Source: Oscillospiraceae bacterium
GTDB lineage: Bacteria > Bacillota > Clostridia > Oscillospirales > Ruminococcaceae
Reading direction: 5' to 3'
Length of the DNA: 32,098 nt
Assembly (NCBI GenBank): GCA_015067215.1
Contig: SVMW01000023.1
Span: forward strand, 1-32,098
Shown: one piece after another, positions 1-8,938 of the stretch
How positions within the stretch are numbered: the stretch's first letter is position 1
How the letters are laid out: each line of letters starts with the position of its first letter
Notes under the pieces: generated by a model
The model's database searches: none
Seen by the model: the letters and a program-made list of their open reading frames with translations, nothing else
Told to the model about the DNA's origin: nothing
Made by a program: the position numbers and the translations under genes

Positions 1-6
1 GACTTA

Positions 7-34
7 AAGGCAGATGCTGTGACACATCTGCCTT
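7..34 (-). terminator. Intrinsic terminator after rpsO
   Basis: A perfect 10-bp inverted repeat (AAGGCAGATG / CATCTGCCTT, 8-nt loop) lies 12 bases past the rpsO stop codon. The trailing T run is short, so termination strength is uncertain. Confidence 0.7.
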
Positions 35-46
35 AATTTGATAAAA

Positions 47-301
47 TTATTTACGGAGACCAAGTTTAGCAACGATTGCACGGTATCTTTCGATATCTGT
101 TTTCTGCAAGTATGCCAAAAGGTTTCTACGACGACCTACCATTTTAAAGAGGCCACGACGGGAGTGGTGGTCCTGTTTGTTTGTTTTGAGGTGTTCTGTG
201 AGGTGATTGATTCTTGCTGTAAGAAGAGCAATCTGTACTTCTGGAGAACCTGTGTCGCCTTCATGCATTGCGTATGCTGAAATAATTTCCTGTTTGTTCA
301 T
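47..301 (-). CDS. rpsO: 30S ribosomal protein S15
   Basis: Small primary rRNA-binding protein of the 30S subunit that nucleates assembly of the 16S central domain. The 84-residue protein carries the S15 signature: [10 protein letters not shown] at about residues 16-25, the [15 protein letters not shown] loop, and a C-terminal [12 protein letters not shown] end. I chose the ATG at 301 because AAGGTG lies 9 bases before it. A GTG four codons upstream (313) overlaps that ribosome binding site and is unlikely to be used. It lies at the distal end of the rimP-infB-ribF cluster, as in other Firmicutes, but here it has its own promoter and a structured leader, so it is probably regulated separately. 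The family call is certain. Confidence 0.97.
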   Translation of the reverse strand: MNKQEIISAYAMHEGDTGSPEVQIALLTARINHLTEHLKTNKQDHHSRRGLFKMVGRRRNLLAYLQKTDIERYRAIVAKLGLRK

Positions 302-333
302 AGTTGTTTTCACCTTTCATATTATATATTTTG

Positions 334-401
334 CCTTATGACTCAGCTTAAGGTGGGTGAACATCTGTTACACAGCTTTGTTCCTTAAACCGATTCATAG
401 G
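334..401 (-). promoter_or_regulatory. Structured rpsO 5' leader, candidate S15 autoregulatory element
   Basis: On the transcribed strand, CCTATGA..TTAAGG (401-383) can pair with CCTTAAG..TCATAAGG (353-334). This gives an interrupted stem of about 19 positions that closes a loop holding a small CTGT/ACAG hairpin. The stem begins a few bases after the predicted transcription start. Many bacteria carry S15-binding leaders on rpsO. Assignment to one of those classes is inference, since only the base pairing is visible. Confidence 0.5.
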
Positions 402-411
402 TCACCATGAA

Positions 412-440
412 ATTATATCATCAGATTGTTGGTTTGTAAA
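412..440 (-). promoter_or_regulatory. rpsO promoter
   Basis: On the minus strand TTTACA (440-435) is followed after 17 bases by a perfect TATAAT (417-412). This is a strong sigma-A-type promoter, and it places the start of transcription near 405, leaving a leader of about 100 bases before rpsO. Confidence 0.8.
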
Positions 441-474
441 TAGGAAATTGAAAGTTTTTAATGGATTTTCAATT

Positions 475-2733
475 TTATTTTTTACATTTTCTTTTTTTAA
501 CAAACGGTCCGCCCCACACAAGCAGTACCACCAATGCAGTAAAGGCCGCCGACAGCACATTTGCTGCTGCAAAGAACCATTTGCCTGCATATTTAACAGC
601 AATTTCGCCCTGTACTCCCTGAGGAACAACCACTCTTACCACAAAGTTTTCCCCTGTTGTAACCTGAAGCCGGCTGCCGTCAGAAAGGCTTTGTGCTTCA
701 TAGCCGCTGTAATACATAAGCGGAACTTCAATGTAGCCTTCTGCTGAGGAATTGTTTTCCACCACAACCTGCAGGCCTCCGCCTGTGCGTCTGTAATCTG
801 TTATTTCAATATCATCGGAAGATGTGCGGAATTTGTCTTCTCTCGGCGATTCATTGTGATAAGCTGCTTCCTGCATAAGATATTCAGGCGGGCTGAGACC
901 GCTTATTGTAAAGCTGCCGTCATAACCTCGCATACTTTCATATCCCGGCAGGTTGTAATATCTTCCCCCAAGCACGACCAGCAGGCACACAAACACAACT
1001 CCCGCAAGTTTTGCTTTTTCAATGCGGATATCTTTAAGCAGCACCGCTGCCGCAAAGGACAGGAACATAATTGTCAGCGTGTTGAGACGGAATGAAAACT
1101 GAAGTTTTGTAATTACCATTTCAACAAGACCTATCTGACCAAGTTTGTCCCATGGCATAATATCTGCCGCACATATAAGCAAGATAACCGCTATCACAGC
1201 AAGTCCTGCACTTTCATGCAGTTTCTTTGTTTTTACCATATAAAACACAACCGCTGCAATAACTGTTACAAAAAATATGCCTGTGCCTATGCCCATATGG
1301 CTTATAAGGGTGTGATAGGTAAAGTCCCCTGTTCTGAAAAGCATATCATAAACCGACTGTGAATAGCTGTAAAACCTTTCCACACTGTCAATGTTGTCAA
1401 ACATGCTGAACGGCTGACGGATATAATAAATCATAGGAATTAAAAACCATATGTTTACACCTACAACCGTTACCCCTGCTTTTACAAGGGCTGTAAACTG
1501 TTTTACAATATTTCCTTTGCTTAAAAGACTTACAATCAGGTAATAGCCGATAAGCACGGCACCACCTATTGCTGTAAGCAGTGTACCTAAAATATGGGAC
1601 TGAAGCACACAGGTTGCACCGATTGCAAGTATGTACCATTTTTCTTCTCTGTTGTGGAAAATTTCGTAAATTCCACAGAATACAACAGGCAGGAACACAA
1701 GGTACAGCAGTTCACCAAGTGCCGCCCTGATGTATATATTGCCTATTCTGTAATAGTTGAGTGCATAGACTGCTGTTGCCACCACAGCCGCAATTCTGCA
1801 GCCTGAAACGTTTTTAAAGCACAGATAAGCAATTGCCACAGTTGCAATATTTATTGCAAACAGCAGCAGTTTGTACGCACAGATAACATCTGCGCCGGCC
1901 ATTACCATAACTGCAAAAGGCCACAGGAAAAGCTGTGGGTAGAAAACATTGTTAAGGTAACCGTAACCGCCGTTAAAGGCAAAATTCACCTTACTCATCG
2001 GTGCTCCTGCCATGGCGTTTTCCGCAATGCCGAGAATTCTCAGCAGATGGAATTCAAGGTCATCACCGAGTATTACATCCCATTTAATCAGTCCTGCTGA
2101 AGAAACAATAACCATCGCTGATGCAAGCAATAGTACTGTAAATTTTTCTTTTTTATCATCACTTTTTCCGGATAATATAAGTGATGCTGTCACAGCAAAA
2201 GCCATTGCTGCCAAAGCCACTGTAACCGCCGAAACCATGCGGTTATTAAAAATAGGTGCTGTGCTTTTTATCTGACAGTTTTCAAGTTTTACTGTGCCGT
2301 TGCCCTGATAATCCATAACAAGCAGCACATGTTTTACTGTGTCATCAAGGGAAAAGCTGAAAACAGATTCGCTTTTTCCGCTTTCAAGATTACCCAGCAG
2401 ATGCTTTGGAACAGCATCTGTTTCGGTGTCATATTCTGACATGTAATAAACATACAAAGGCACATCTTCTGTCACATTATACTGCATTGTGACGGTATAT
2501 TCCCCTTCTGTAAGGTACATAAAAGGAGAAATTGTATATGCCGATGCAGCATTTTCTTCACTTTTTTCTGTGTGATACAGCACATTGTAATTATCAATAC
2601 CCTCAGGTGTAAGCTGAAGGGAAAAGAAATCCTTTTCCGCAGGCATAAAGATAAAAACTGCTGCAAATGCCACAAAAAAAGAAAGAACACCTGCAATAAT
2701 TGAACGTTTGATATAACAGTCAATCTTTCTCAT
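475..2733 (-). CDS. Polytopic membrane protein, PTPS-related / GT-C glycosyltransferase-like
   Basis: A protein of 752 residues with an N-terminal membrane helix (about 10-30), an extracytoplasmic beta-rich stretch (about 31-165), and then roughly a dozen hydrophobic segments. The motif WDVILGDDLEFHLLRILGI near residues 219-237, followed by GGYGYLNNVFYPQLFLWPF, matches the '6-pyruvoyl-tetrahydropterin synthase related' membrane family, thought to resemble GT-C lipid-sugar glycosyltransferases. A second extracytoplasmic segment (about 600-715) precedes a last helix and a Lys-rich tail. The ATG at 2733 has GAGGA 6 bases upstream. A longer reading from 2778 would overlap ribF and lacks such a site. 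It follows ribF by 10 bases, so it is probably cotranscribed with the translation operon, although it is not a usual member. Substrate unknown; a cell-envelope role is inferred. Confidence 0.75.
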   Translation of the reverse strand: MRKIDCYIKRSIIAGVLSFFVAFAAVFIFMPAEKDFFSLQLTPEGIDNYNVLYHTEKSEENAASAYTISPFMYLTEGEYTVTMQYNVTEDVPLYVYYMSEYDTETDAVPKHLLGNLESGKSESVFSFSLDDTVKHVLLVMDYQGNGTVKLENCQIKSTAPIFNNRMVSAVTVALAAMAFAVTASLILSGKSDDKKEKFTVLLLASAMVIVSSAGLIKWDVILGDDLEFHLLRILGIAENAMAGAPMSKVNFAFNGGYGYLNNVFYPQLFLWPFAVMVMAGADVICAYKLLLFAINIATVAIAYLCFKNVSGCRIAAVVATAVYALNYYRIGNIYIRAALGELLYLVFLPVVFCGIYEIFHNREEKWYILAIGATCVLQSHILGTLLTAIGGAVLIGYYLIVSLLSKGNIVKQFTALVKAGVTVVGVNIWFLIPMIYYIRQPFSMFDNIDSVERFYSYSQSVYDMLFRTGDFTYHTLISHMGIGTGIFFVTVIAAVVFYMVKTKKLHESAGLAVIAVILLICAADIMPWDKLGQIGLVEMVITKLQFSFRLNTLTIMFLSFAAAVLLKDIRIEKAKLAGVVFVCLLVVLGGRYYNLPGYESMRGYDGSFTISGLSPPEYLMQEAAYHNESPREDKFRTSSDDIEITDYRRTGGGLQVVVENNSSAEGYIEVPLMYYSGYEAQSLSDGSRLQVTTGENFVVRVVVPQGVQGEIAVKYAGKWFFAAANVLSAAFTALVVLLVWGGPFVKKRKCKK

Positions 2734-2743
2734 GATGTTCCTC

Positions 2744-3646
2744 CTATTCTTCATATTTTTCTGACAAATCAAGAACATTTTTTACCATATCGGCAAGCTG
2801 TCCTACATTGTCAAACTTTTGTATCGGGTATAAATATTTGTAAAACTCCACAGTAACCTGCTTGCCGTAAAGGTCGCCTTCAAAACCGCTGATAGTGGTT
2901 TCACAGCTTAAATTATGACCGTTTACGGTAGGGCGGGAGCCAAAACCTGTGGCAGAAGGATACTTTTTATCATCTGTCAGAGTTTTTGTGATATAAACCC
3001 CTTCTTTAGGGCTGCACATAGAGTCAGGATATATCTGGTTTATAGTAGGCATACCTATCTTTCCGCCAAGCTGTTTGCCGTGAACCACCTCAAAATCGAT
3101 GGCGTAAGGTCTGCCAAGCATAACGTTTGCTTTCTGTATATCTCCTGCTTCAAGTGCTTTACGGATTTCAGTGCTGCTTACGGTAACACCGTCAAGTTCA
3201 ACTGTAGGCACCACAAACACCTGCACATTTCTTTCGGCGCACAGTGTTTTAAGCACCTCCACGTTGCCGCTTCGGTTTTTGCCGAAGAAAAAGTTTTCGC
3301 CGCAGAACACCGCCTGTGCACCCATTGAATTTATAAGAATATCATCAACAAACTGCTGCGGTGTAAGCTGTGCAAACACTGTAAATTCAGGTGAATAGTA
3401 CAGGTCAATCCCCATAGCCTGCATTATGCTGACTTTCTGTCGGAGACTTAAAATATCCTTGCCTTTATGGCCAAGAGTTATATTTTTGGTAAAGGTAAAT
3501 ACAGCTTTTTCCAGATTATTCTGTCCGGCATAATTTTTCATCTGGTCAATAAGAAATTTGTGACCGATATGTACGCCGTCAAAATAACCCATTGCCACCG
3601 CAGTTTTTTTGCTGTTTTTCCAGTCAATCCGGTAAACTTCCTGCAT
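2744..3646 (-). CDS. ribF: Bifunctional riboflavin kinase / FAD synthetase
   Basis: Makes FMN from riboflavin and ATP, then FAD from FMN and ATP, in the cytoplasm. At 300 residues it has the usual RibF length. The N-terminal nucleotidyltransferase half shows GYFDGVHIGH (about 20-29) and SSTEIRKAL (about 157-165). The C-terminal flavokinase half shows GMPTIN (about 198-203, the Mg-nucleotide PTxN motif), then SRPTVNG, CETTISGF with the expected catalytic Glu, and DLYG. The start ATG directly abuts the truB stop (TAA then ATG) and has AAGGAG 6 bases upstream. Gene order truB-ribF-rpsO is standard in Firmicutes, except for the membrane gene that follows here. No FMN riboswitch is visible, as expected inside an operon. 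Confidence 0.95.
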   Translation of the reverse strand: MQEVYRIDWKNSKKTAVAMGYFDGVHIGHKFLIDQMKNYAGQNNLEKAVFTFTKNITLGHKGKDILSLRQKVSIMQAMGIDLYYSPEFTVFAQLTPQQFVDDILINSMGAQAVFCGENFFFGKNRSGNVEVLKTLCAERNVQVFVVPTVELDGVTVSSTEIRKALEAGDIQKANVMLGRPYAIDFEVVHGKQLGGKIGMPTINQIYPDSMCSPKEGVYITKTLTDDKKYPSATGFGSRPTVNGHNLSCETTISGFEGDLYGKQVTVEFYKYLYPIQKFDNVGQLADMVKNVLDLSEKYEE

Positions 3647-4537
3647 TTAGTTCTCCTTATCAACAAAAAGTTTTACTACACTCATTTTTTTATCTGTAAT
3701 GTTAGCCACCGCATAAAATCTGTCCTGATAATATACTCTGTAGTCACCGTCAGGTTTTGAGATACGGCTGCGTGCACCGTTGATAAGACGGTGTGCAAGT
3801 TCATCTGACAAATCTATTCTTTCAAGATGCGCAAAAACAGTGTCAACATCTGTTATCAGACTGTCAATTCTGTCTTCATTTCTTGCCTGCTGCAAATCTT
3901 CAAGAGTGATGGTATCCTCAATGGAATAACCGCAGGCTTTTGTTCTTGTAAGCTGTGTCAGCACTGCACCGCAGCCCAGGTTTTCGCCCATATCTTCCAC
4001 AAGAGTACGGATATATGTGCCTTCGGAACATACCACGCGGATAGTGTAGATATTTTCAGCTTCATCACAGCTTGTCATAACAAGTTCTTTTATAACAGCC
4101 TTGCGGGGTTTGCGTTCAACTGTAACGCCCTGACGTGCCAGTTTGTACAATGGCTGACCGTTGACTTTAACGGCAGAATACATCGGCGGATACTGCTGTA
4201 TTTCGCCTTTGAATTTTTCCATTTCAGCCAGAACATCGTCTTTTGTAACACTTACAGTTCTCTGGTTGATAACCTCGCCTGTTATATCCCCTGTGTCGGT
4301 ATTGAGACCCAGCTTGAAGGTTGCAATATATTCTTTGTCCTTGATAATCTGCATATCCACAGCCTTTGTCGCCCTGCCGATAAAGATAGGCAGAACACCT
4401 GTTGCCATAGGGTCAAGTGTACCCGCATGACCAAGCTTGCGGGTGCCCATAATCCCCCTTGCCTTTGCAATAACGTCAAAGCTTGTCCAGTCCTGTGGCT
4501 TGTACATTACAATAATCCCGCAACGTTCTACAGACAT
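3647..4537 (-). CDS. truB: tRNA pseudouridine(55) synthase
   Basis: Converts U55 in the T loop of tRNAs to pseudouridine. The 296-residue protein has the TruB signature GHAGTLDPMATGVLP at about residues 36-50, including the catalytic Asp in TLDP. It also has YPPMYSAVKVNGQPLYKLAR and a GTYIRTLVEDMG motif. The short C-terminal extension is of the usual PUA-like or reduced type. Its ATG overlaps the end of nrnA by 10 bases, indicating translational coupling, and ribF starts at the base after its stop. Confidence 0.96.
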   Translation of the reverse strand: MSVERCGIIVMYKPQDWTSFDVIAKARGIMGTRKLGHAGTLDPMATGVLPIFIGRATKAVDMQIIKDKEYIATFKLGLNTDTGDITGEVINQRTVSVTKDDVLAEMEKFKGEIQQYPPMYSAVKVNGQPLYKLARQGVTVERKPRKAVIKELVMTSCDEAENIYTIRVVCSEGTYIRTLVEDMGENLGCGAVLTQLTRTKACGYSIEDTITLEDLQQARNEDRIDSLITDVDTVFAHLERIDLSDELAHRLINGARSRISKPDGDYRVYYQDRFYAVANITDKKMSVVKLFVDKEN

Positions 4538-5490
4538 AAAGCGTTTTCTACCTCTCTGAGTATAGCTTTTTTCGCACAGTCGAGACTGCCGATAACTTCA
4601 CAGCCTGCAGCGCGCACATGTCCGCCGCCGCCAAGCCCCTGTGCAATTGCGCAGGCATCTGCATTTTCGCTGGTGCGTACGGAAATTTTGAATTTGCCCT
4701 CATCAATCTGTCTGATTGTGATACCAATATCAACACCTTCAATTGAACGCGGAATTGCGGATATGCCGTCAATATCACCGGGCTGTGCGCCGATCTGTCT
4801 GAGAATTTCATCATCCAGAACAATAACCGCACATCTGTCATCGTAAAGGAATTCCATTGTGTTGAGTGCATATTTTTCCAGTTCCATGGTTTTGCGGGAA
4901 CGGGACATAAAAAACTTTGTGGAAATCATAGTGTGCTGTGCACCTGCATCCATAAGCTTTGCAGCCTCACGATGTGTTTGTGCACTTGTTGCGGAATACT
5001 TAAAGCAGCCTGTGTCAGTCATTATGCCTGTATAAAGACAGTCGGCTATTGTGCCGTCCAGCTCCACACCCATATTTTCCACAACGCTTACCATAAGCTG
5101 TGCTGTTGCAGGCATTGCATCGTCACAGCAAACAATCTTCGCATAACCGCTGTTAGAAGGGTGATGGTCTATACACAAATCCACAACCTCACTGTATGGC
5201 AGTGTTCTTTCACCAAAAAGCTTGGTGTCTGCCACATCAACAGCAACTGTAAACTGTGGCTCAAACTGCTTTGTAAACAGTTCAATGCCCATAAAATCGT
5301 ACTTTGGTGCAATTTCATCATTGCACAGAACAGCACATGTTTTTCCAAGTTTCTTTAATGCATGCATAAGCCCGGCAGCACTGCCCAGTGTGTCACCGTC
5401 AGGGTTTTTGTGGCAGATAATAAGAATATTATCTGCCTGACAGAGCATATCTGCTGCCTGCTTTGCAGTGATAGAATTATTTATCATCAT
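4528..5490 (-). CDS. nrnA: DHH-family oligoribonuclease / pAp phosphatase
   Basis: Degrades short RNA oligonucleotides (nanoRNA) and, in characterised relatives, dephosphorylates 3'-phosphoadenosine 5'-phosphate. The DHH domain shows CHKNPDGDTLGS near residues 27-38, DVADT near 86, and DHHPSN near 107-112, the Mn-binding residues. The DHHA1 domain ends with GGGGHVRAAGC near 286-296. At 320 residues it is of standard length. Tandem ATGs (5490 and 5487) follow AAGGAAC and overlap the last codons of rbfA. The position between rbfA and truB is the classic Firmicutes arrangement. Confidence 0.95.
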   Translation of the reverse strand: MMINNSITAKQAADMLCQADNILIICHKNPDGDTLGSAAGLMHALKKLGKTCAVLCNDEIAPKYDFMGIELFTKQFEPQFTVAVDVADTKLFGERTLPYSEVVDLCIDHHPSNSGYAKIVCCDDAMPATAQLMVSVVENMGVELDGTIADCLYTGIMTDTGCFKYSATSAQTHREAAKLMDAGAQHTMISTKFFMSRSRKTMELEKYALNTMEFLYDDRCAVIVLDDEILRQIGAQPGDIDGISAIPRSIEGVDIGITIRQIDEGKFKISVRTSENADACAIAQGLGGGGHVRAAGCEVIGSLDCAKKAILREVENALCL

Positions 5491-5827
5491 TGTTAATGTT
5501 CCTTATAATATCGTTAATGCGCTGTGCATATGCTGCACCATCATCTTTAACGAAATTGAATTCAGGGCTGCGACGGATGCGCAGACGTTTGGAAAGTTCA
5601 CCGCGGATAAAGCCCTGGCTTTTGTTGAGAACTTTAACTGCAGCTTCACATTTATCTTCCCCGTCAAGAACACTTACATAAACCTTTGCATTTGTAAGGT
5701 CAGGTGATGTTTCCACACGCATAATTGTGAGAAAACACTGGAGACGAGGGTCTTTCATCTGGGAGATAATGGAAATTATCTCCCTTTTGATATCTTCATT
5801 AAGTCTTTCACTTTTAGCAGACGCCAT
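5477..5827 (-). CDS. rbfA: Ribosome-binding factor A
   Basis: Cold-shock 30S maturation factor that acts on the 5' end of 16S rRNA. The 116-residue KH-type fold protein shows the typical ERLNEDIKREI start, a DPRLQCFLTIMRVETSPDLTNAKVYVS core and an LRIRRSPEFNFVKDDG motif. The ATG has GGGAGG 9 bases upstream. It lies 20 bases downstream of infB and overlaps the start of nrnA, so it is part of the same transcript. Confidence 0.96.
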   Translation of the reverse strand: MASAKSERLNEDIKREIISIISQMKDPRLQCFLTIMRVETSPDLTNAKVYVSVLDGEDKCEAAVKVLNKSQGFIRGELSKRLRIRRSPEFNFVKDDGAAYAQRINDIIRNINNDDK

Positions 5828-5847
5828 TACAAATTACCTCCCAGAAA

Positions 5848-8343
5848 TTAATCACGGTATTCTTCCATGATAAAGGATTCAAAGATGTCGCCTTCTTTAA
5901 TGTCGTTGAATTTTTCAAGGCCGATACCACATTCATATCCTGCTGCAACTTCTCTCTGGTCGTCTTTGAAACGTTTGAGGGAGAGAATTTCATCTTCAGC
6001 AATTACGATGCCGTCGCGAACAACACGGATTTTTGCATGGCGTGCAACTTTACCTTCTTTAACATAACAGCCTGCAACTGTACCTGCAGATGAAAGTTTG
6101 AATACGGAACGAACTTCTGCGTGACCAAGTTCAACTTCTCTGAATTTAGGTGCAAGCATACCTTTCATAGCAGCTTTAACATCTTCAAGAGCATCGTAGA
6201 TAACACGGTACATACGCATTTCTACCTGATCATGTTCAGCATCAGCTTTTGCTGTAGCATCAGGACGCACGTTAAAGCCAATGATGATAGCGTTGGAAGC
6301 GGAAGCCAGCATAACGTCTGATTTGTTAACAGCACCAACTGCTGCGTGGATAACTTTAACACGAACTTCGTCGTTGGAGAGTTTTTCAAGAGACTGCTTA
6401 ACAGCTTCTGCAGAACCCTGAACGTCAGCTTTAACGATGATTGGAAGTTCTTTCATTTCGCCCTGAGCAATCTGGCTGAAGAGGTTATCAAGTGTAACCT
6501 TCTGGTAGCTGGAGAAACGTTCTTCTTTAAGAGCCTGTGTACGTTTTTCAGCAAGTTCTCTTGCAAGTTTTTCATCTTCAACTGCGTCAAAGAGGTCGCC
6601 TGCAGATGGAACTTCTGTAAGACCTGTAATTTCAACAGGTGTTGATGGGCCTGCAACTTCAATTCTTTCGCCCTTGTCGTTCTGCATTACACGAACACGG
6701 CCAACCGCAGTACCTGCAATGAGAACATCACCTTTATGGAGTGTACCGTTCTGAACAAGGATTGTTGCAACAGGACCAAGACCTTTGTCAAGTCTTGCTT
6801 CGATAACAGCACCTTTTGCACGGCGGTTAGGGTTAGCTTTGTATTCGTTAACTTCACTTGTAAGGTTAACCATTTCAAGCAGGTCGTCAATGCCCATGCC
6901 CATTTTTGCGGAAACAGGCACACAGATTGTGTCGCCGCCCCATTCTTCAGGAACAAGGCCATGTTCTGTAAGTTCCTGTTTAACTCTTTCCGGATTAGCT
7001 GTTGGTTTGTCGATTTTGTTGATAGCAACAATGATAGGAATGTTTGCTGCTTTTGCGTGGTTTATGGATTCGATTGTCTGTGGCATGATACCGTCATCTG
7101 CTGCAACAACAAGGATTGCAATGTCAGTTACCATAGCACCGCGCTGACGCATTGATGTAAATGCTTCGTGACCAGGAGTGTCGAGGAATGTGATTGTTTC
7201 GCCGCCTGCAACAACCTGATAAGCACCAATGTGCTGTGTGATACCGCCAGCTTCGCCGGAAGTAACGTTTGTTTTTCTGATAGCGTCAAGCAGGGATGTT
7301 TTACCGTGGTCAACGTGACCCATTACTACAACAACAGGTGGACGTTTTTCGGTGTTTTCTGCTGTATCTTCAACTTCTTCAAAGAGTCTTTCTTCAATTG
7401 TAACAACAACTTCTTTTTCTACCTTTGCACCAAGTTCTTCTGCAACGATGGAAGCTGTGTCAAAGTCAACAACCTGGCTGATAGAAGCCATAACACCAAG
7501 CATCATGAGACGTTTGATAACTTCGCTTGCTGTAACTTTGAGGCGGGAAGCAAGTTCACCAACTGTGATTTCGTCAGGAATCTGAACTTTAAGCTGTGCT
7601 TTTCTTGCTTTTTCAAGATGCATACGTTCAAGGCGTTCTGCTTCTGTTTCCTGTTTTTTCTTTGCAAATGGGTTCTGTTTCTGGTTTTTACCATTTTTGT
7701 TGAACTTCTGTTTGCCGCCCATATTTGCATTTTTGCGGTTGTTGCCAAAGTTTTTTGTATCAGCAAGTTCGTCATATCTTTCATTGAACTTATCAAGGTT
7801 AACATTTGTCTGACGTGTGTCAACAGTAACAGTAACAAATTCCTGTTTAGCTGCAGGAGCCTGTTTTTCTGTTTTTTGTTTTGGCTGTCTTGCTTCTACA
7901 ATTGAACCGTCTGCACGTTTGAGAGGTTCGTTGTTTTTAGACTGCTGAACAGGTTTAGCTTCCTGTTTTGGAGCTGCAGGTTTTTTGTCAGCTTTAGGCT
8001 GCTGTTTTTCCTGTGGCTTGTTGTCAGCTTTTGGAGCAGGTTTTTCTGCTTTTGGTTTTTCTGCTACAGGTTTTTTAACCTGTGGTTTTTCTGCTTTTGG
8101 TGCAGCTTTTTTAACTTCTTCCTTAACTGCAGGTTTTTCTGCTTTTTTGTTGAGGTAGTTTGCAAAATCATCTGTTTTTGCCTGTTTTGTATAATGCTCA
8201 AAAGCAATGTTGCACTGTGTTTCTGTAAGCACTGTACCTTTTTTGATTTCTGTACCGAACATTTCGCTGAGTTCTGCAAGAGTTGCTTTGGCATTGAGGT
8301 TAAAATCTTCAATAAGATTGCTTGCTTTATATTTAATTACCAT
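5848..8343 (-). CDS. infB: Translation initiation factor IF-2
   Basis: GTPase that brings initiator tRNA to the 30S subunit and promotes subunit joining. The protein is 831 residues. The N-terminal 240 residues are a low-complexity Lys/Pro/Ala/Gln-rich region between a first helical IF2-N-like motif (residues 1-50) and a second IF2-N domain (about 245-300). The G domain follows with GHVDHGKT (about 341-348), DTPGHEAF and NKIDKP, then domains II-IV with the conserved C-terminal fMet-tRNA-binding fold. I chose the ATG at 8343 (AGGAG 8 bases upstream) over a TTG one codon earlier. ylxQ precedes and rbfA follows, as is standard. Confidence 0.97.
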   Translation of the reverse strand: MVIKYKASNLIEDFNLNAKATLAELSEMFGTEIKKGTVLTETQCNIAFEHYTKQAKTDDFANYLNKKAEKPAVKEEVKKAAPKAEKPQVKKPVAEKPKAEKPAPKADNKPQEKQQPKADKKPAAPKQEAKPVQQSKNNEPLKRADGSIVEARQPKQKTEKQAPAAKQEFVTVTVDTRQTNVNLDKFNERYDELADTKNFGNNRKNANMGGKQKFNKNGKNQKQNPFAKKKQETEAERLERMHLEKARKAQLKVQIPDEITVGELASRLKVTASEVIKRLMMLGVMASISQVVDFDTASIVAEELGAKVEKEVVVTIEERLFEEVEDTAENTEKRPPVVVVMGHVDHGKTSLLDAIRKTNVTSGEAGGITQHIGAYQVVAGGETITFLDTPGHEAFTSMRQRGAMVTDIAILVVAADDGIMPQTIESINHAKAANIPIIVAINKIDKPTANPERVKQELTEHGLVPEEWGGDTICVPVSAKMGMGIDDLLEMVNLTSEVNEYKANPNRRAKGAVIEARLDKGLGPVATILVQNGTLHKGDVLIAGTAVGRVRVMQNDKGERIEVAGPSTPVEITGLTEVPSAGDLFDAVEDEKLARELAEKRTQALKEERFSSYQKVTLDNLFSQIAQGEMKELPIIVKADVQGSAEAVKQSLEKLSNDEVRVKVIHAAVGAVNKSDVMLASASNAIIIGFNVRPDATAKADAEHDQVEMRMYRVIYDALEDVKAAMKGMLAPKFREVELGHAEVRSVFKLSSAGTVAGCYVKEGKVARHAKIRVVRDGIVIAEDEILSLKRFKDDQREVAAGYECGIGLEKFNDIKEGDIFESFIMEEYRD

Positions 8344-8359
8344 CAATTACTCTCCTTTT

Positions 8360-8656
8360 TTAGCTGTTAAATGCATTTTTGCAAAGTATTGCGATGTTTT
8401 CGTCAACTACTGCAAAAACCCCTGTAAGCTTGTTTGTTATCTGTGAAACATCAAATTGTGTAAGAGGAACAACCTGTACCTCTATTATGTCCTGACAAAA
8501 CTGGTTAACACGCTTGAGCGTTTTTTCACTTGTGTCACTTGTCACAAACACCAGTTTCGCAGTTTTGTCCACAACCGCCTGCTTTACAGGGTCAAAGCCG
8601 TATATAAGTTTTCCTGATTTTTTTGCAAGGGAAAGCGCGAACATAATTTTATTCAT
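8360..8656 (-). CDS. ylxQ: L7Ae-family ribosomal-like protein YlxQ
   Basis: Small (98 residues) L7Ae/L30e-fold RNA-binding protein. Relatives bind kink-turn RNAs, but the exact role of YlxQ is not settled. The sequence shows the family pattern ALSLAKKSGKLIYGFDPVKQAV at the N-terminus and LVFVTSDTSEKT in the middle. The start overlaps the last codons of ylxR by 8 bases, with AGGAG 10 bases upstream. It is always found between ylxR and infB in Firmicutes, as here. Confidence 0.9.
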   Translation of the reverse strand: MNKIMFALSLAKKSGKLIYGFDPVKQAVVDKTAKLVFVTSDTSEKTLKRVNQFCQDIIEVQVVPLTQFDVSQITNKLTGVFAVVDENIAILCKNAFNS

Positions 8657-8918
8657 CTGCTTTTATCTCCTGCAAAAGTCTTTCGTATATTTCATCGGAA
8701 ATCTGACATTCAAATGCGTGTTCAAGACGTTTCGCCTTGATAGCCATTTTAAGACAGTTTTCATCGTGGCATATATATGCGCCACGTCCGTTTTTCTTTC
8801 CTGTCATATCCACACTGATTTCGCCTTCGGCATTTTTTACAACACGAATAAGCTCCTTCTTGTCTCTGGAAGTATTACAACCTACACATTTTCTCTGAGG
8901 GATTTTTCTTATAGCCAT
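8649..8918 (-). CDS. ylxR: YlxR (DUF448) RNA-binding family protein
   Basis: 89-residue basic protein with the signature KIPQRKCVGCNTSRDKKELIRVV at residues 5-27 and the GRGAYICHDENCLKMA motif near 44-59. Relatives are nucleoid or RNA-binding proteins that affect transcription and RNase P. The function here is assigned by family only. The ATG has AGAGG 8 bases upstream. It lies 20 bases after nusA and overlaps ylxQ. Confidence 0.92.
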   Translation of the reverse strand: MAIRKIPQRKCVGCNTSRDKKELIRVVKNAEGEISVDMTGKKNGRGAYICHDENCLKMAIKAKRLEHAFECQISDEIYERLLQEIKADE

Positions 8919-8938
8919 ATTGTAAACCTCTTTTCAGA

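Noticed and set aside
3827-4846. Plus-strand frame of 339 codons
   Set aside because: Antisense shadow across truB and nrnA, both of which are clearly identified on the minus strand.
7168-7905. Long plus-strand frame of 245 codons
   Set aside because: It is the antisense shadow of infB, Cys/Phe-rich, with no ribosome binding site.
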